Shown piece after piece: positions 20,522 to 33,034 of a DNA stretch of 64,000 nt. The position numbers and the translations under genes are program-made. The stretch is from Penicillus capitatus. Taxonomy: Eukaryota > Chlorophyta. Under the pieces are notes generated by a model that saw only the letters and a program-made list of their open reading frames with translations, was not told the DNA's origin and did not search any database. Each line of letters begins with the position of its first letter. Position 1 is the stretch's first letter. Where the stretch lies: the NCBI GenBank assembly GCA_965649825.1, contig OZ287699.1, forward strand, positions 682,001 to 746,000, given 5' to 3'.

Positions 20522-23339
20522 ATGGTTTTACCGTCAAAGCTACTACTACTTTGCTTCGTCACAGTTTATTGCCAAACTTCTGTCGCCGTCGCATCGTCTC
20601 CACCTTCCTTAGCAAACCTCGAATACGCAATCCTCGGCCCCTTCGCATCCTCAGGAAATCATTTTGGCGGCGCAGATCCGCTTGAAGCCTTTGGCGGAAT
20701 CTGGAATCTTAGCGCAGATAACCAGAGCACGTTTCTCAGCGAACTGGTCGTCGGCGGCGATGTCCGCTGGACCAATGTAACATCAGGTAATATACGCCTC
20801 CCTAGTTAAGTGGTTTTGTAGCCTCGCGATCGATGCAGATGTCGATGGCATCGTAGACTATGAATACAGAAATCTCGATATCGTTCCCTCGATGCTCGGA
20901 TTGGGACTAGGCTCGATTGTTAACTTTCGCTCTTGGGCCATCGCTTCCTTCTACATCGAAGAGACGGGGACATATCTGATTTCCTGCGGAAACGTGGAAT
21001 TTTACTTTGTCGGTGATCGGGAATTCGTCGGAGACCCATACGCCCTACGAAGCTGGTGGGGACAGAATGGATGGTTCTGGCTGCCCATCAGGTTAACGAA
21101 AGGTAATCTCCGTCCTACCACACTACAGAATCATGCATGTAGCCGTGCAGGAACACATACATTGCGTGTGCAGTTCCACTGGAAATTCCAGTGCCGTTTA
21201 AAGTCACGCGATGAGACGGAGCCCATGTATATTCTCTCTCCAGATGCACCATCCGTTTTCAACCCAGGACTGGCATTCGTTTACCCCAGCATTGTGAATG
21301 GAAGATTGGCATCCCCCTACCTCTCATTTCCGATTGTGAATGCGCATTCTGCACCGACAAGATCTGTGACGATCCGTTTGGATACGCTTTCCAGAGACAC
21401 AGTCCCCATGTCGCTGGCTAGTACAACCGTAGAGATCATGACTGTTGGCCGTATTCATCCTGGCCAAGTCTATGCGTTGCCAGTCGCTTTGAGACTACCC
21501 GATCTTTTCCCGTGCTTTGCTATTCTGTTGGAATTTACGGTTGAAGTTGTCTTTGAAGATGACACCACTTACGATCTTCCACACCAAATTCTTCTTCGCT
21601 GCCTGGATTTCGATTCAGAGGTGGCATACAAAGTGACTTTCTTGGATGTGGATGGATCTGTCCAGTATGGAACAGTGCGACCGCCTCGGAAGCCGTGCAC
21701 TGAACCGTGCTCAATTATTTTTGCACTGCACGGTTCAGACGTCGATGCAGCAAGTCCAACGTGGACAAATGCTGTGCCATCTCAAGACTCCGCTTGGATT
21801 CTCATGCCCAGCAATCGTGATAAGTTCGGATATGATCATCAAGGAATCGCGGCCTGGAACGAAGTGCGATTTCTGAACACGTTTGTGAAGGACTTGCCTG
21901 GAGTGCCGCTGAATATGACATCGCTCTATCGCTGCAGCGCGTTCAGAATGCTCTACGTTGGACACAGTATGGGAGGACATGGCACGCTTTCGTTCGCGAC
22001 ACATTTCCCCGATCGAGCCATTGGCATTCTGGCTGCGGCTGCATGGATTCGCTTCGATCACTATGTTCAAGAGTACACCGGAAGTCAATCCAGTCACATG
22101 GACGGCGTCCTCAAAAGCGTACTGGAAGCAGCTGTTGCAGAGTATCACACAGATCTGATGGCTGTCAACATCAAAGGTATTCCATTCATGGCTCGGACGG
22201 GAGGAAGAGACACGAATGTCCGTCCTTGGAATCTGCGCAGATTCGCGCGCCTTGTCGACGAAGTGAACAGACAGCCTGGATTCGCCATTTATTCCGAGAT
22301 CCCTGATGAGAAGCATTGGTTCGACGGTGTTCTTTCCGACAACTGGGTCAAGAAATTCTTATCCGCCGCTCTCCACTCACCACGGCCATTACTCCCAACG
22401 CATTTCGAATTGAGGACACCACATGTGTCAAACGGCGGCCGGGGAGGCATCAGGATTCTGCAGTTTCACACGCCGACTGTTATGGGAAGTATTCAAGTCG
22501 AGAGAAAGGATCCATCTGTGTGGAAGATGACGACTCGCAATGTCCGCAGGTTTTCGATACAGTCGATTCCGGATGTTCCTTTTCCATCCATCTGCATCGT
22601 GGATGGGATCTCACTCGAATGCACGAATGCAGAGAGAGGTCATTACCATTACTCAGAGGCGAGCAAGAACTGGCAGATTTCGATGGGCGAAGACTGGAAA
22701 CGTCGAGAGAGGCATCTGGAGAACGCGGGACCTATGAGGCAAATCTTTCACGGTCCTGTATCGTTGATCTACGGAACACAGAGAAAGGAAGAAACATCCA
22801 CTTTGGCCCAACTTGCCGTTCGCATTGCAAATCTGCTCATTGCTCGAGGTCATGCTCTCGTGCATATCTATTCGGATGAGACAGTCCCTGCGTCTGCCCT
22901 GATGGAAAACGTGATTCTGTTGGGCGGGCCGGAATGGAATGCAGCTGCTGTTCAGCTTCTTAGCCAGAATGCATCGCTGTTGTACGCGTCCGCCTTCAGG
23001 AATTTCACGATTCACATCTGTGGCGAGACCTATATCCAGAAAGGAACGGGAGCAGCTCTTCTCGGATCGCGTACGAATGAATCTGGCGATTCGGCTCTGA
23101 TGCTCCTCGTCACAGGAACCGATATCGAAGGCATCCAGAATGCCGTTCGCGTCATCCCTACATTCCCGAATGCCGAGATTCCGGACTACGTTGTTATCGA
23201 CCATACCTTTCTGTGGAAAGGATCTGGGAGCATCTTAGCAGCAGGCTATTGGGGCAATCACTGGGAGTGTCGATCAGACATCAGCTATCCCAGAAATGCA
23301 CAAGTGTCTAAACAGTGGCAGTGGCAGAAGCAGTTGTAA
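20522..23339 (+). CDS. secreted alpha/beta hydrolase, peptidase S9/esterase-like
   Basis: Three exons, 20522-20786, 20839-21102 and 21151-23339, give 905 residues. I start at 20522 because MVLPSKLLLLCFVTVYC is a signal peptide; ATG 20453 is in frame upstream. The N-terminal 330 residues form a beta-rich region (WAIASFYIEETGTYLISCGN). The catalytic domain follows. IIFALHGSDVDA forms the oxyanion strand and AAWNEVRFLNTFVKDL precedes VGHSMGGHGTLSFA, which is the nucleophile elbow with Ser. ARTGGRDTNVRP probably carries the Asp, and EIPDEKHWFDGVL the His. About 280 further residues resemble the C-terminal part of large secreted S9-like proteins. Potential N-glycosylation sites are common. The intron at 21103-21150 is 48 bases and lacks an in-frame stop, so retention would add 16 residues. 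The substrate is unknown: peptide or ester. Confidence 0.8.
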
Positions 23340-24858
23340 GGACTTAACAAATCTCACATGTCGCTTGTTACACGTTTGCTGTTTTGTGACACATCTCTTT
23401 TTAATGTAACAATAGATTCTATGAGGACATAAGCACAGATGCTGAATGCATATATGAGTTCATTCGTACCAACCGACCGCAGTTTTGGGATAGGCAGGTC
23501 CCTATCACAGCCTACTACAAACAATAAACAGACAACCATTTCTTATTAACCGACAGTCACAGTCCTTTCCCTTATCATTGTCATTTCTTTAAACACTGAA
23601 TCTAATGATACACAAGTGTCCTTCCTTGCTTTCAACGATCCCAATGACAGTTGCTGTCTGGCTGTTCTTGGCTGGCTGTGCTTACTCTAAGGCTTGTTTG
23701 TACGAGACGGTGCTTTGTCCTAAAATAAAATACTTTATTCGGTGATGCTTTCAATGAATGCACACTCGACAACGACTAGAAGCAAGTAATAGCAGTTGGA
23801 GCGTTTGGACAACATAGAAAGCAAAAAGTAAACACTTGTACCCTTCTGATTTACGTTTCCGTTTTTATTTTCGAATAAGTGTTGCACGCACGTGGAGAGA
23901 TATGTGTTGCTCGTTACGTTTTGTGGAAAAACACGTCAGAGAAGGCGCCTATGTAGGATGGCATGAGGTGTCTCGCATGGTGTAGCGACAGAAAATGGCA
24001 GTCAGTCTTTAAGTGAGATTCTTCTTTCTTCTAGACAGATAGATGGAGAACTCTGACGTGGTCCATAATAATATCGATCGATCGATTGTGAAAAAAGGGC
24101 GACAAAAAAGCGCTCAACGAAATAGACCACCATTCTTATTCATTTCTGCCAAAAAGACAAGCAGACGTGTCGTCGTCGACAGGTCTGTCGATCTGAGGCA
24201 ACTCCCAGTTCCAGGCTAGGCTAAGGATCCAGTACAGTGGAAGAAGTAAAGTTCGCTCATTCCAACATCGCAAACAGCAAACAAGGAAAGCGCAACTGAG
24301 GAGAAGGAGGAATCAATCCACATCATTCATTATCACTGTGTGTGTATGTGGCGTGTGTGTTAGAGAATGCATGGATGGAGTGGACGGGATACGGGAAAGT
24401 AACAAACAAACAAACAGCGACGGCGACGCCAAAGATAGGAAGAAAATAGATAGATAGAAAGACCAATTGTAGAGAAGAGAAAGTGATGACGGCAGCAGTG
24501 AATCGTGATTGAGTATCATCATGACTGCATCTGATGCACTCTCCTCACCCATAACTTCTAAAGTGTTTATTTTATCATACGGATGATGAGAAATCAGTCG
24601 CAGCAGCAGAGCAGCACAGTAAGATTTGAAGAGACAATTTATGAAAGACAACACAAGTAAGGCGATGGAGGAGAATGTGTTCATCATCAATGAGAAGTCA
24701 GAAAGTCAGTCAGTCAGTCAGACAACAAACAGGATGACAACGACTTCAATTACGACGATCGATCATGCAAGAGTTAGGAGGATAATCAGAAGCAAAAAGT
24801 GTCTATGCAGTCAAAGATGCTTCTTGTCTATGTCTTCTAGTGATTGCAGCAGAGGTTG
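23340..24858. other. 1.5-kb spacer without a recognised gene
   Basis: It lies between the 3' ends of the hydrolase gene and the convergent RR-TZF gene. Frames are short; the longest, on the minus strand at 24313-24690, is Ser/Leu-rich and low-complexity. Tetranucleotide runs (tagatagatag, agtcagtcagtcagtc) occur at 24450 and 24705. No RNA gene is recognised. Confidence 0.45.
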
Positions 24859-26414
24859 TTACTTGAAGTAACATGTGGCAGAGTTGGAATCGGTCTTGAG
24901 GAGAGCGTACATGATACGTTCGAGTCCATTTGGATCGTTGTTGGCATTCGTCGCATTCCAAGATATCCCGTTGGACGACAATGAACCATTTTGCTGCTGT
25001 TGCAAGCCTTCAAGTCCACATGTCCCATTGGGTCCAACACCATGATATCCACTGTTACCACCACTGCTCACGCGTCCAGTCGTTCCAAGGCCTGCAGCAA
25101 GGCACGGCAGATGTCCATCACTGAGTTCTGAAGTTGACATTGCCATCACGCTTTGCTGGTCGGGGCTGCACCCAGGAAGCATGCTTTGATAAACGTCCCG
25201 AATGGTGGCAAGTAAGTAGTTTCTGTCATATCCATTGTCCATGGATGATCTGCTGTTGCCATTGTTGTAATGCTGACTTTGGACGGAACCTGGTTCTTTC
25301 AGAGTCCGTGCAACATTGTTGTGTGTTGTCTCCATGAAGCGTGGAGAAAGCCCAAAGCTTGTCTGGGTCGGAAAGGTACCGAGTTTTCCAGTAAACGGAA
25401 GAGGGCGTGGTTGTTGCTGTTGTTGTCTTCGAGGATGCGAAGGGGTATTCCAGATAGATTCGTATCCCATCGGTGTCGTAAGTGATGATGATCCCTGTCT
25501 CTCGGCGGAAGGAAGGCGCCATATGGACCAATCAACTGCATTCTGTTCAGAGGTTGGAATATGTGGAAACATGGGGCTGATGGATGAAACAGGAGGAGGA
25601 ACGAGGACATTCTGAGATATGGGTCCCTGATGCACCACAGACTGCTGCTGCTGTCTTGTCGTCTCGAGACGTGGAGAATCGTTGCCCATCCAGGAATTCC
25701 ATGTGGCAGCAGACAACTCCACATCACAGCTGGATCCAGAATCTGGGAGAGAAATGCTGCTTCCTTCCAGACTCAGACTCGACAGCGCAGCAGATGGGAA
25801 GAGCTGTGTTGGTGTCGTTGTAGAATCCAGATATGAAGCTCTCTTCCCAAAGGCCGTTGAAGGTGCCGTTTTGTGCATCCCTGAACTCATCAGCTGAGTC
25901 CCAGAATCGATGGTGTTGAGAGAAGAGGGTTGGTGGGTAACGGGATCGCAGGTCATGCCTTGCATTTGCACTCGGAAATTTGGCTTTCGGATTTCCGACT
26001 GCTTATGTGCAAAGAAGCAGAATGGCCTATTACAACGAGAACCGCGGCTGCAGATCTCGGTCTTGAATCTGAAGCAAAGGCACACACGCATGTCTCATCA
26101 TCGTTGGCGGTTATGGACAGACAGCATACCTCGTGGGATGTAGCCAGTATTCAAAAAGGCTGTGTGTACATGGACATTCGTCCCCTCGAGGGCAAGAGCG
26201 TCCCTACAGATAGACGCACATAACATCAGATCATGGGAGATGGATGGATGGTGTTTGTATATGGAGCATCACGCACTTTCTTGGCATCTGGGCAGATGAC
26301 TCCCGTGTATTTGAAAATACGAGGATCCCGTCTTTTGGCAGTTTCGTCTCCGTGAGCAAAGGGACAGACACGCCAGTCATGGCGAAATGACTTTTTACAA
26401 GGCAGAATCTGCAT
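24859..26414 (-). CDS. RR-TZF CCCH zinc-finger protein, copy 1
   Basis: Plant-type arginine-rich tandem CCCH proteins bind and often destabilise mRNA in cytoplasmic granules. Exons 26414-26277, 26203-26130 and 26068-24859 join in frame (about 473 residues). The RR motif is C-x5-H-x4-C-x3-H (CKKSFRHDWRVCPFAH), followed by DETAKRRDPRIFKY. The tandem fingers fit C-x8-C-x5-C-x3-H (CPDAKKGRSCPRGDECPCTH), then exactly 16 residues including FEYWLHPTRFKTEI. They end with C-x5-C-x4-C-x3-H (CSRGSRCNRPFCFFAH). The remaining 370 residues are Ser/Gln/Asn/Pro-rich and disordered. An acceptor-like site just upstream of 26414 suggests one more 5' exon, as in the second copy, where residues before the Cys are supplied by another exon. 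Its sister lies at 40.3-42.5 kb on the other strand. Confidence 0.88.
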
Positions 26415-26439
26415 GCACGCACGCACACACACCAGCTGT

Positions 26440-27020
26440 TAGTAACCAGTCAAGACATGCGTCGGTTGGGGGCAAGCAAGCACATCTACACAGCGAGGGA
26501 GGGATAAAGCGACGTGAAAGTGGGGAGAGGGAGGTGCTCGCGCTAAAAGGACGGCCACCAAATGAAGATATTCCCTCGAAGCGATTACCTTCTACGCGAA
26601 TCGCTGGCTCTAGGCAGCGTTAACTCCATCCGCAGAGTCAGGTACTGCATGCCGCGGGCGCCGGATATGGGGCGAAAACAACGAGGGAGTTAGTGGTGGA
26701 GGACTGGTAGGGGAGGAGGGGATGCTAAAACCATTCAACAACGCCTTCGCGCTACGTGAATGCTCATGCCACGCGTCTCACGCCAGTTCTGCACTAGGAA
26801 ATGGCAAGGGGTGTTCTCGACCGTAGCGAGAGGATGCGCACGTTTCGACCGATTCGCCAAGAAAGGGGGGTGGGGTCGTGTGTGTGCAACCGGGTGCTAT
26901 TCTTGCGATGCGCCCCTAAGCTTCCCAATGTTGTATAGCTGAAGCTTTATTACCTTGTAGCAGAACATCATGAACCCTTCGGATCGATAAAGAGGATCCG
27001 TTAACTCCACGTTGCAGCTA
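26440..27020. other. probable promoter region of RR-TZF copy 1
   Basis: GC-rich sequence upstream of the zinc-finger gene with no clear gene. A missing first exon of that gene may hide here. Confidence 0.35.
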
Positions 27021-27023
27021 ACC

Positions 27024-27577
27024 ATGATTGACGCTAGGACAAAAAACCGTCACAGAAAGACTTGTGAAGACTTCAGACAAAAAACGACAAATCGGTATTG
27101 CGAAGAAGCACTTTCGAAGAATTTGAAAGGGTAAACGGATATGTAACAAGTTCAGATAAGTTACGGCCAAGACCGGTTCTGACCTGTCATATCGAAAAAC
27201 ACAATAGCGGAGCGTTTTGCGTTTTGACTGATGGCACTTGGGCGAGCCGAGCAACTGAGCCGTGTCGGACTTACGCTCAGAGCATATTCCAGGAAAGGTG
27301 CTGTCCAACGAATCGGAGACACTGGGAAAACCAATGGAACTGAGCGAGCTCAGAGAGAAGAAGTGGACAGCGGACGTGAATTCCAGCTGAACCGTCCGCG
27401 TTAAGTACTGACGCTCGGTGCTGCCCATCGATCAGTCGGTACGACAGTAGAACGGACGATGGACATGAAGCGGTGCTCGTCTGAACAAGCTTGGAATTTG
27501 TGGACGACGAGAATGGGATGACGTTACGCCGACAACGCATCACTGTTGCTTTCGGAGAGGAAGCCATGACGAAGTAG
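27024..27577 (+). CDS. possible small basic protein gene
   Basis: Plus-strand stretches that look coding are MIDARTKNRHRKTCEDFRQK with YCEEALSKNLK (27024-27130), VLSNESETLGKPMELSELRE with KKWTADVNSS (27300-27390), and LEFVDDENGMTLRRQRITVA with FGEEAMTK ending at the stop 27575-27577. They are charged, helix-prone and in different frames separated by spans of intron length, with plausible AG acceptors (aggaaag, gaacaag). No exact model was completed and no family is recognised. The gene would converge on coproporphyrinogen oxidase, ending about 110 bases from its stop. Confidence 0.35.
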
Positions 27578-27687
27578 AAAAACGTATCAGGAATCTCAAA
27601 GACGATACGCCGCCGTCTATGATGCCTCGTTCGAATATCTGACGCGTGACAGGGATGGAGCAAACCGGTCAAAAATAGAAGCACGGG

Positions 27688-28922
27688 CTACACGTCGGAT
27701 AGCCAGTCGACAGGTTTCACGAGAACTTCCATGAGCCTCGCTTCTCTGCTGCCTTGTTTGGGAGAAGCATTGTAGTTCCAGGCAACGAGTGGAGGTGCCG
27801 AGACCATGATGCTCTCAATGCGACCGCCCTGCAGACCGAAACGCACGCCTCTGTCGTAGAGGAGATTAAACTCGATGTACCGCCCGCGACGAAGCAACTG
27901 CCAACGACGCTCTTCTTCACTAGATCCAAGAAATCGCATTGAACATGACAAAATGCCATTTACTACCCATAGGGCATCTGACGTCTGCGTTCGACAATGG
28001 GTGACCAAGAGGGCAAGAAATGCTCGCCGATGTCTCGAACGAAATCGGTGACGTTGTAATCCTCCGCGGAGGGATTAAGATCGTCGAAGAAGATGCCACC
28101 GATGCCACGATGCTCCGAACGTGATGGCAGGTAGAAGTAATCATCGCACCATGCCTTGAGCTTGGGATATAGATCCACCGAACGGGCGTCGCATACACCT
28201 AGTGAAAAGGATTCTTGTTAGATGCTCCTGGCAGCAAGGAAGACCTTTCCACATCGCGTGAAATGCACGTGCATCGTCTTCAAAGAGATAACTCGGCGTT
28301 AGATCTGCCCCTCCACCGTACCAGGCTTCTTTGTCCACGATAAATCGACGAATGTCGGCACGCAGTGTCGGGATGTAAGGGTGGAGTGGATGAAAAACGA
28401 GTGACAATGCGGCCGCGGCATACGGTTGATTGCCTAGGAAGAGCAACCATCGATATCTTTTAGTGTTTTATCCAGTGGATAAACGATCGTGCCTGATGCG
28501 TCGATGTCGCGTCCTCTGGAGCGCATCGTCTTGGCGCGTTCTGGTGTCAAATGCCCTCGAATGATCGAAACATTCACCGCAGCTTTCTCCATGATATTCC
28601 CATTCTCCAACACTCTCGTCACACCAAAACCCGATCCACTATCTCTGTCCCAGCGATCTTCACAAAAGCGCTTTTCTGAACGATCGATTGTTTCGGCCTC
28701 GGCCACAATTCGCGACTGAAGATCGAGGAGGTGAATTTCGAAGTCATCGAGCTGATGCAATTCGCTATACGATGACGCGATACCATTTGCTCTTTGTTCT
28801 CGCCGAGAACGACCTTTCGCCGTTCTCAAGTGGTTCGTTTGGCGAAAGGGGCACAGGGCACTGCGTCGAGGAGGTTGTCGTAAAAGGTCGCCAATCGGAG
28901 AGTCGATCGTGGAGCCCTTCAT
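27688..28922 (-). CDS. coproporphyrinogen III oxidase (oxygen-dependent)
   Basis: Oxidatively decarboxylates coproporphyrinogen III to protoporphyrinogen IX in heme and chlorophyll synthesis, in mitochondria or plastids. The family hallmarks are in order: [74 protein letters not shown] with [24 protein letters not shown] and [12 protein letters not shown]. Introns at about 28240 (phase 1, acceptor ctag before VCDARS) and 27970-27925 (before EEERRWQ) join well. Between [11 protein letters not shown] and [10 protein letters not shown] the frames do not meet with a normal intron: either a 14-base GT-AG removal at 28434-28447 or a one-base indel in a roughly 50-base intron is needed. The first 60 residues could be a targeting peptide but lack a clear signal sequence. 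Confidence 0.9.
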
Positions 28923-29014
28923 GCGATCACGGTCGTCGTCGCGGTGCGCGCCCCGCCCGATACACGATGATCTAGCGGATAAGGATCATATCCCAGACGG
29001 CTCGTTCGTTATGT

Positions 29015-32000
29015 TCATGGATGTACACCGTTCATTCTGAAATGGAACTGCGCTTTCTCCTCATCCGTCCATTTCTGAAGCTTCTGCTCAGCCATCTGAC
29101 GGCATCCGTTTTCATGTTCCATCTTCTTGAGCAGGTCCAACATGCATTTAAGATCCTCTGGATTTGCCAAGAGCGTCTCACTGGCAAGTATATCCATGAA
29201 CACATCCATAATCCTCATCAGATGTTCGCGATTTTTCCCAAGGATTCTGGTATCTTGATCCAAAACGGCTCGGATGAGTTGGGCATGGGCCATCTGAGCT
29301 TCCTCTGTGTCGTGTCTCAAGGGGAGTTGTTGCAGCCACAGCTGAAGCACTTTGGTTTGGTCGTCTTCGCTGAGGAGGTTTCCATGTATCATACAAATTA
29401 TACCCAGTGCAGAGATGGCGTTGTCGAGAGCCGTCAGCGCACTGATGTCCATTTCATTCTTTTGCCTTGCTACTTGGACGGTTTCGACAATGCGTGCGAG
29501 CTTCTGCAGCACAGAAATTGCCATTGGCTGGAAAACGGCCGGTGCTTTCTGTGCAATGATGCGGATGCCAAAGGCCGACATCTGACGGACACCTTCGTGA
29601 ACGTGATTCAGATGTGCTTCGAATAGATAACACACTGGGCCGGCAAAGATCTCCCTTCCACGGGGAGAGTAATCGCACACATCCGTCATGTTTGTGAAGA
29701 TGATTTCGACCGTTTCGTGATCTGCTGGATCATGCCGCAGAACTTCCAGCAGTTGGTGCAAAGATTCGACGAAGGGTCGGATCTGATCAAAGTACTGATC
29801 GTCAGTGTGGATCATGACAGCTGCCAGTACCTTCTGTATCTAAACAATTAATGAATGACCTATTCATCCATCTTTGTGAGACAGGCAATGAGATCTTACT
29901 CCCAGAATGACGCTCCGTTCCCGGACGACCTCTTCGACGAATGCTTCCATCTCTTCGGAACCGAGTTCGTCTTCCTGCAGTGCCGCGCGATCTGATCGAA
30001 GCTTAGAGAAATGCTGGAAGACATGTTGCAGCTTCGCAAACAGTGCATACATCTACAGCAAAGGGAATGTGTAGACGATATCTGCGAGAGAATGGTGATG
30101 GATGCATACCATTGGCTGTTCGAGTTTGCCTTGCATGACTTCGATGGTTTTGAGGACAGCTTCCAGTACTGCAGGGGCAGAGATTTCATTTATTTCTTTA
30201 CTCATGTCTCCCAGTTTCTCCATGAACTTGTCCCATTGCTGATTCAGCATAAGCAAAACTGCAGTCCTCATGTTCTCAGTCGGTTCCACTCGATGCTGCT
30301 CCGTTGCGCATTCCAAAAGAACAGGCTGTGCTAGAATGGCACTTTGACGAATGTCTTTGACCAATTTATAATCCATGGCAGGTAGAAAGGCCTCGAGCAC
30401 TGGGATCAGCATCGGGAAGAATCCCTGTTTGATGTTCCGAGCAATTGTTGTGGCAGCCTTCATGCCACAAGTGCAGAATTCAAGCGGTCCCCTTTCGATG
30501 CGAATGCACTTTCCCGCAATCACAATGTTATATGGATCATCCTCATCAGACTCATTCATCTCTTCTGCCGGCATCGTTTCGAGTTTAGGTTGTGTTGTGA
30601 GAGACTCTACGATCAGTTCTCTGAACACTTCGAGTGCATCAAAGCTTGTGGTCATGATGGATGAAATGCGTGCAGCTGCCTTCAAAACAGGGATTGCCAC
30701 AGACAGTTGCTCGTCCTTGTCACTCAGCTGCGACATCGAAGTGATCAATCCTTTCAAGCCTTCAATGATGATCCTGTACTCATTGCTGAACTGCTCCTTT
30801 CCAGTCCCAGCGCCAATCTGCAAACAGTTCAGAGTCCAAAGGAGTCGACAGGACAAGGTCGGTGACGAACTCGTGTCATGATGTCGAGAATGGATGCAAT
30901 CTCTTCAAGGTTGTTGGGATCTTTGATGCGATGGAGTGCACGAAATGCAGCCTTCATGCAGTCATTGTAGTACGGAGCAAAAGAAGGGGCTTCAAAGAGC
31001 GATGCGATACATGATAGGGTACTTAAGGCAGCTTTGTTGACAGCCTCACACGAAAACTCCATTGACTGGAGTACCCACCTAACACATAATAACTGTCCGT
31101 ACTCGCACACCTGTCACATCATCCTACTTTATCGTTTCTTCCAGAACAGGACCCTTCAAAGGATGTTCAGTGTTGTGAAGCAGATTGACGACGCAACTTA
31201 AGCCATGCTCGTGCACAGAGATGGCTGTAGAGTCATCCATAATGGATGCCTTCATGAGTTGACGAATGATCTGATTTCGATGGGACATACTGATCGATGA
31301 CCCCACTTCATCTGCCACCAGTCCAATCGCTTGACAGGCAGCCCAACGCACACGAACGTGAGGATCCTGCAATCCGTTGGTACAGAACTCGAGGAAATGC
31401 ATGACAGAATCAGAGAGATCCGTTGCACAGCCTTCTGCCATTTGACCAATTACTGTCAGAATGGCATGACGTTTCTTCCAGTCTGGATCTCTGGACCATT
31501 GCTGGGCGTACGGGAAAACGAGAGGCAAGAAGACATTCGCAGGCAAATTGGTGGCCAACCGATCAATGGATGCTGTTGCCAAGTCATACAATTCTCCAAA
31601 GCTGGGTGATTCATCATACACTGCACAATGCTGATTCCAATCTGCCTCATCCTACAAGAATGGCATCTCACTCAATTTCGATCAGAATCTGCTTGCTCAC
31701 TCTAATGTGCAACAGCGATTCCATCACCAAGTCAAGGAGCTGTGCTACACAATCTGTCAAGGATCCAAGTTTGGCTTCTGGGATTCCATCGACCAACGTC
31801 AGCAAGAATTCTGATGTCATGGTGTAGCTGTCGATCGTGCCCTGGGGGTCCTTAGCTCTTCCAATGTACTCAGTGATCAGTGGTCTTATCAAATCCTCAA
31901 AGAGACTGGGAACATATTCTGCCATCTCGATCAAGGTTGCATAGGCTTCAGGTGCTGAGGCACCTTCAACAGGTACAGCACCGAAAGCAACCAGTGCGTC

Positions 32001-32904
32001 CTCCATCAATATCTTGAGTTTCGCAACATCCTCGGCACTTTCTTGAATCTGCAGATTGTCAATGAGATATCAGATCGATCGCGACATGGGTGATACGAGA
32101 GCAAAGGATTTGATCGCTTTGATGGCTGCCAGACGAACATCGCCATCAGAATTGCGCAGACATGGTTGCATCAAGATGATAAACTGATCCACTGCGTGAT
32201 CCATCGAATCTGGCAGGACTTGAGCAATTTCTGCGAGAATATGCACAGCGGTCTCCACGTTCTTCTTGTTTTCTAAATTCTGCTGTTGCTCGATTGTCTG
32301 GCGCAGAAAAGGGAGAAGCTCTGGCCAGCATTCGTTGCCGATGATCTTCGAGTATAGATCAGCGATGAGGTCAGCCACCTGTATCCACGGAAATCCGATT
32401 CGTACTATCGGCAATTTCGCGGTGTCTTTTACTTTCAATCGAACGTCGCGATTCGATTCGATCGACACCGCAGCGATGAGATCATTTCGAATCCTCTCCT
32501 ACACAGCAAACAATCGCACCCTTGTTTATCGTCCGATGTCACGCGCTGGACCGGACAAAGAGTTGGTCGGGACCTGATGATTCGGCGCGACACTTGTCCA
32601 CAGTGAAGGTTGTTCTTTGGTGAGCACCTTCGATGACCAGATCGTCACAGAGCGAAGTAAACGGATGTCGCACTCGACGTAGAAGTGTCGCCGAGAATGA
32701 GCGTACAATCGGTGTTGGCCCTGTCTGCACGAAAAAGAGAAGCTTGATGACGAGGGCCTCAGGGTATCGCTCCTTCAAAGAGTTAAACGCGGTTTCTGCT
32801 TGGTTGCGCGGCGTTGCCTCGGTGTTGGCGAGTTGCGTCAAAAGTTCTGCAAAGAAAGATGGGTCCTCTGCGATGAGGCGTTCAAGCAAGGCGGCATCGG
32901 CCAT
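29015..32904 (-). CDS. importin-5 / karyopherin beta-3
   Basis: A HEAT-repeat nuclear import receptor that carries ribosomal proteins, histones and other cargo through pores under RanGTP control. The start at 32904 (MADAALLERLIAEDPSFF) fits the family. Exons include 32904-32674, 32627-32574, 32498-32097, 32048-31701 and 31651-31128, then four more down to the stop at 29015. Most introns are 46-50 bases, with one of 75. Recognisable family segments are ELLTQLANTEATPRNQAE, LAAIKAIKSFAL, DPHVRVRWAACQAIGLVADE (importin-5 has PHPRVRYAACNAVGQMA), a central acidic NESDEDDPYNIV loop, AFGIRIIAQ and a tail with WLQQLPLRHDTEEAQ. Length is about 1,100-1,150 residues, against 1,097 in human IPO5. It lies about 90 bases downstream of the 5' end of coproporphyrinogen oxidase, on the same strand. 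Confidence 0.92.
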
Positions 32905-33034
32905 GTCGATAGAGACGATTCTGGACGCGTCGCGCAAAGCAGAAAGATGTTCGAAACGTGCCGAAACCGCCAAATATGATTTCATTTATATGCCATTCTT
33001 AGCCACACGTTTACGAAAAGAGCTCGAAAAGTAA

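Noticed and set aside
29021-29626. 201-codon plus-strand frame
   Set aside because: Antisense of the last exon of importin-5, whose family alignment is unambiguous.
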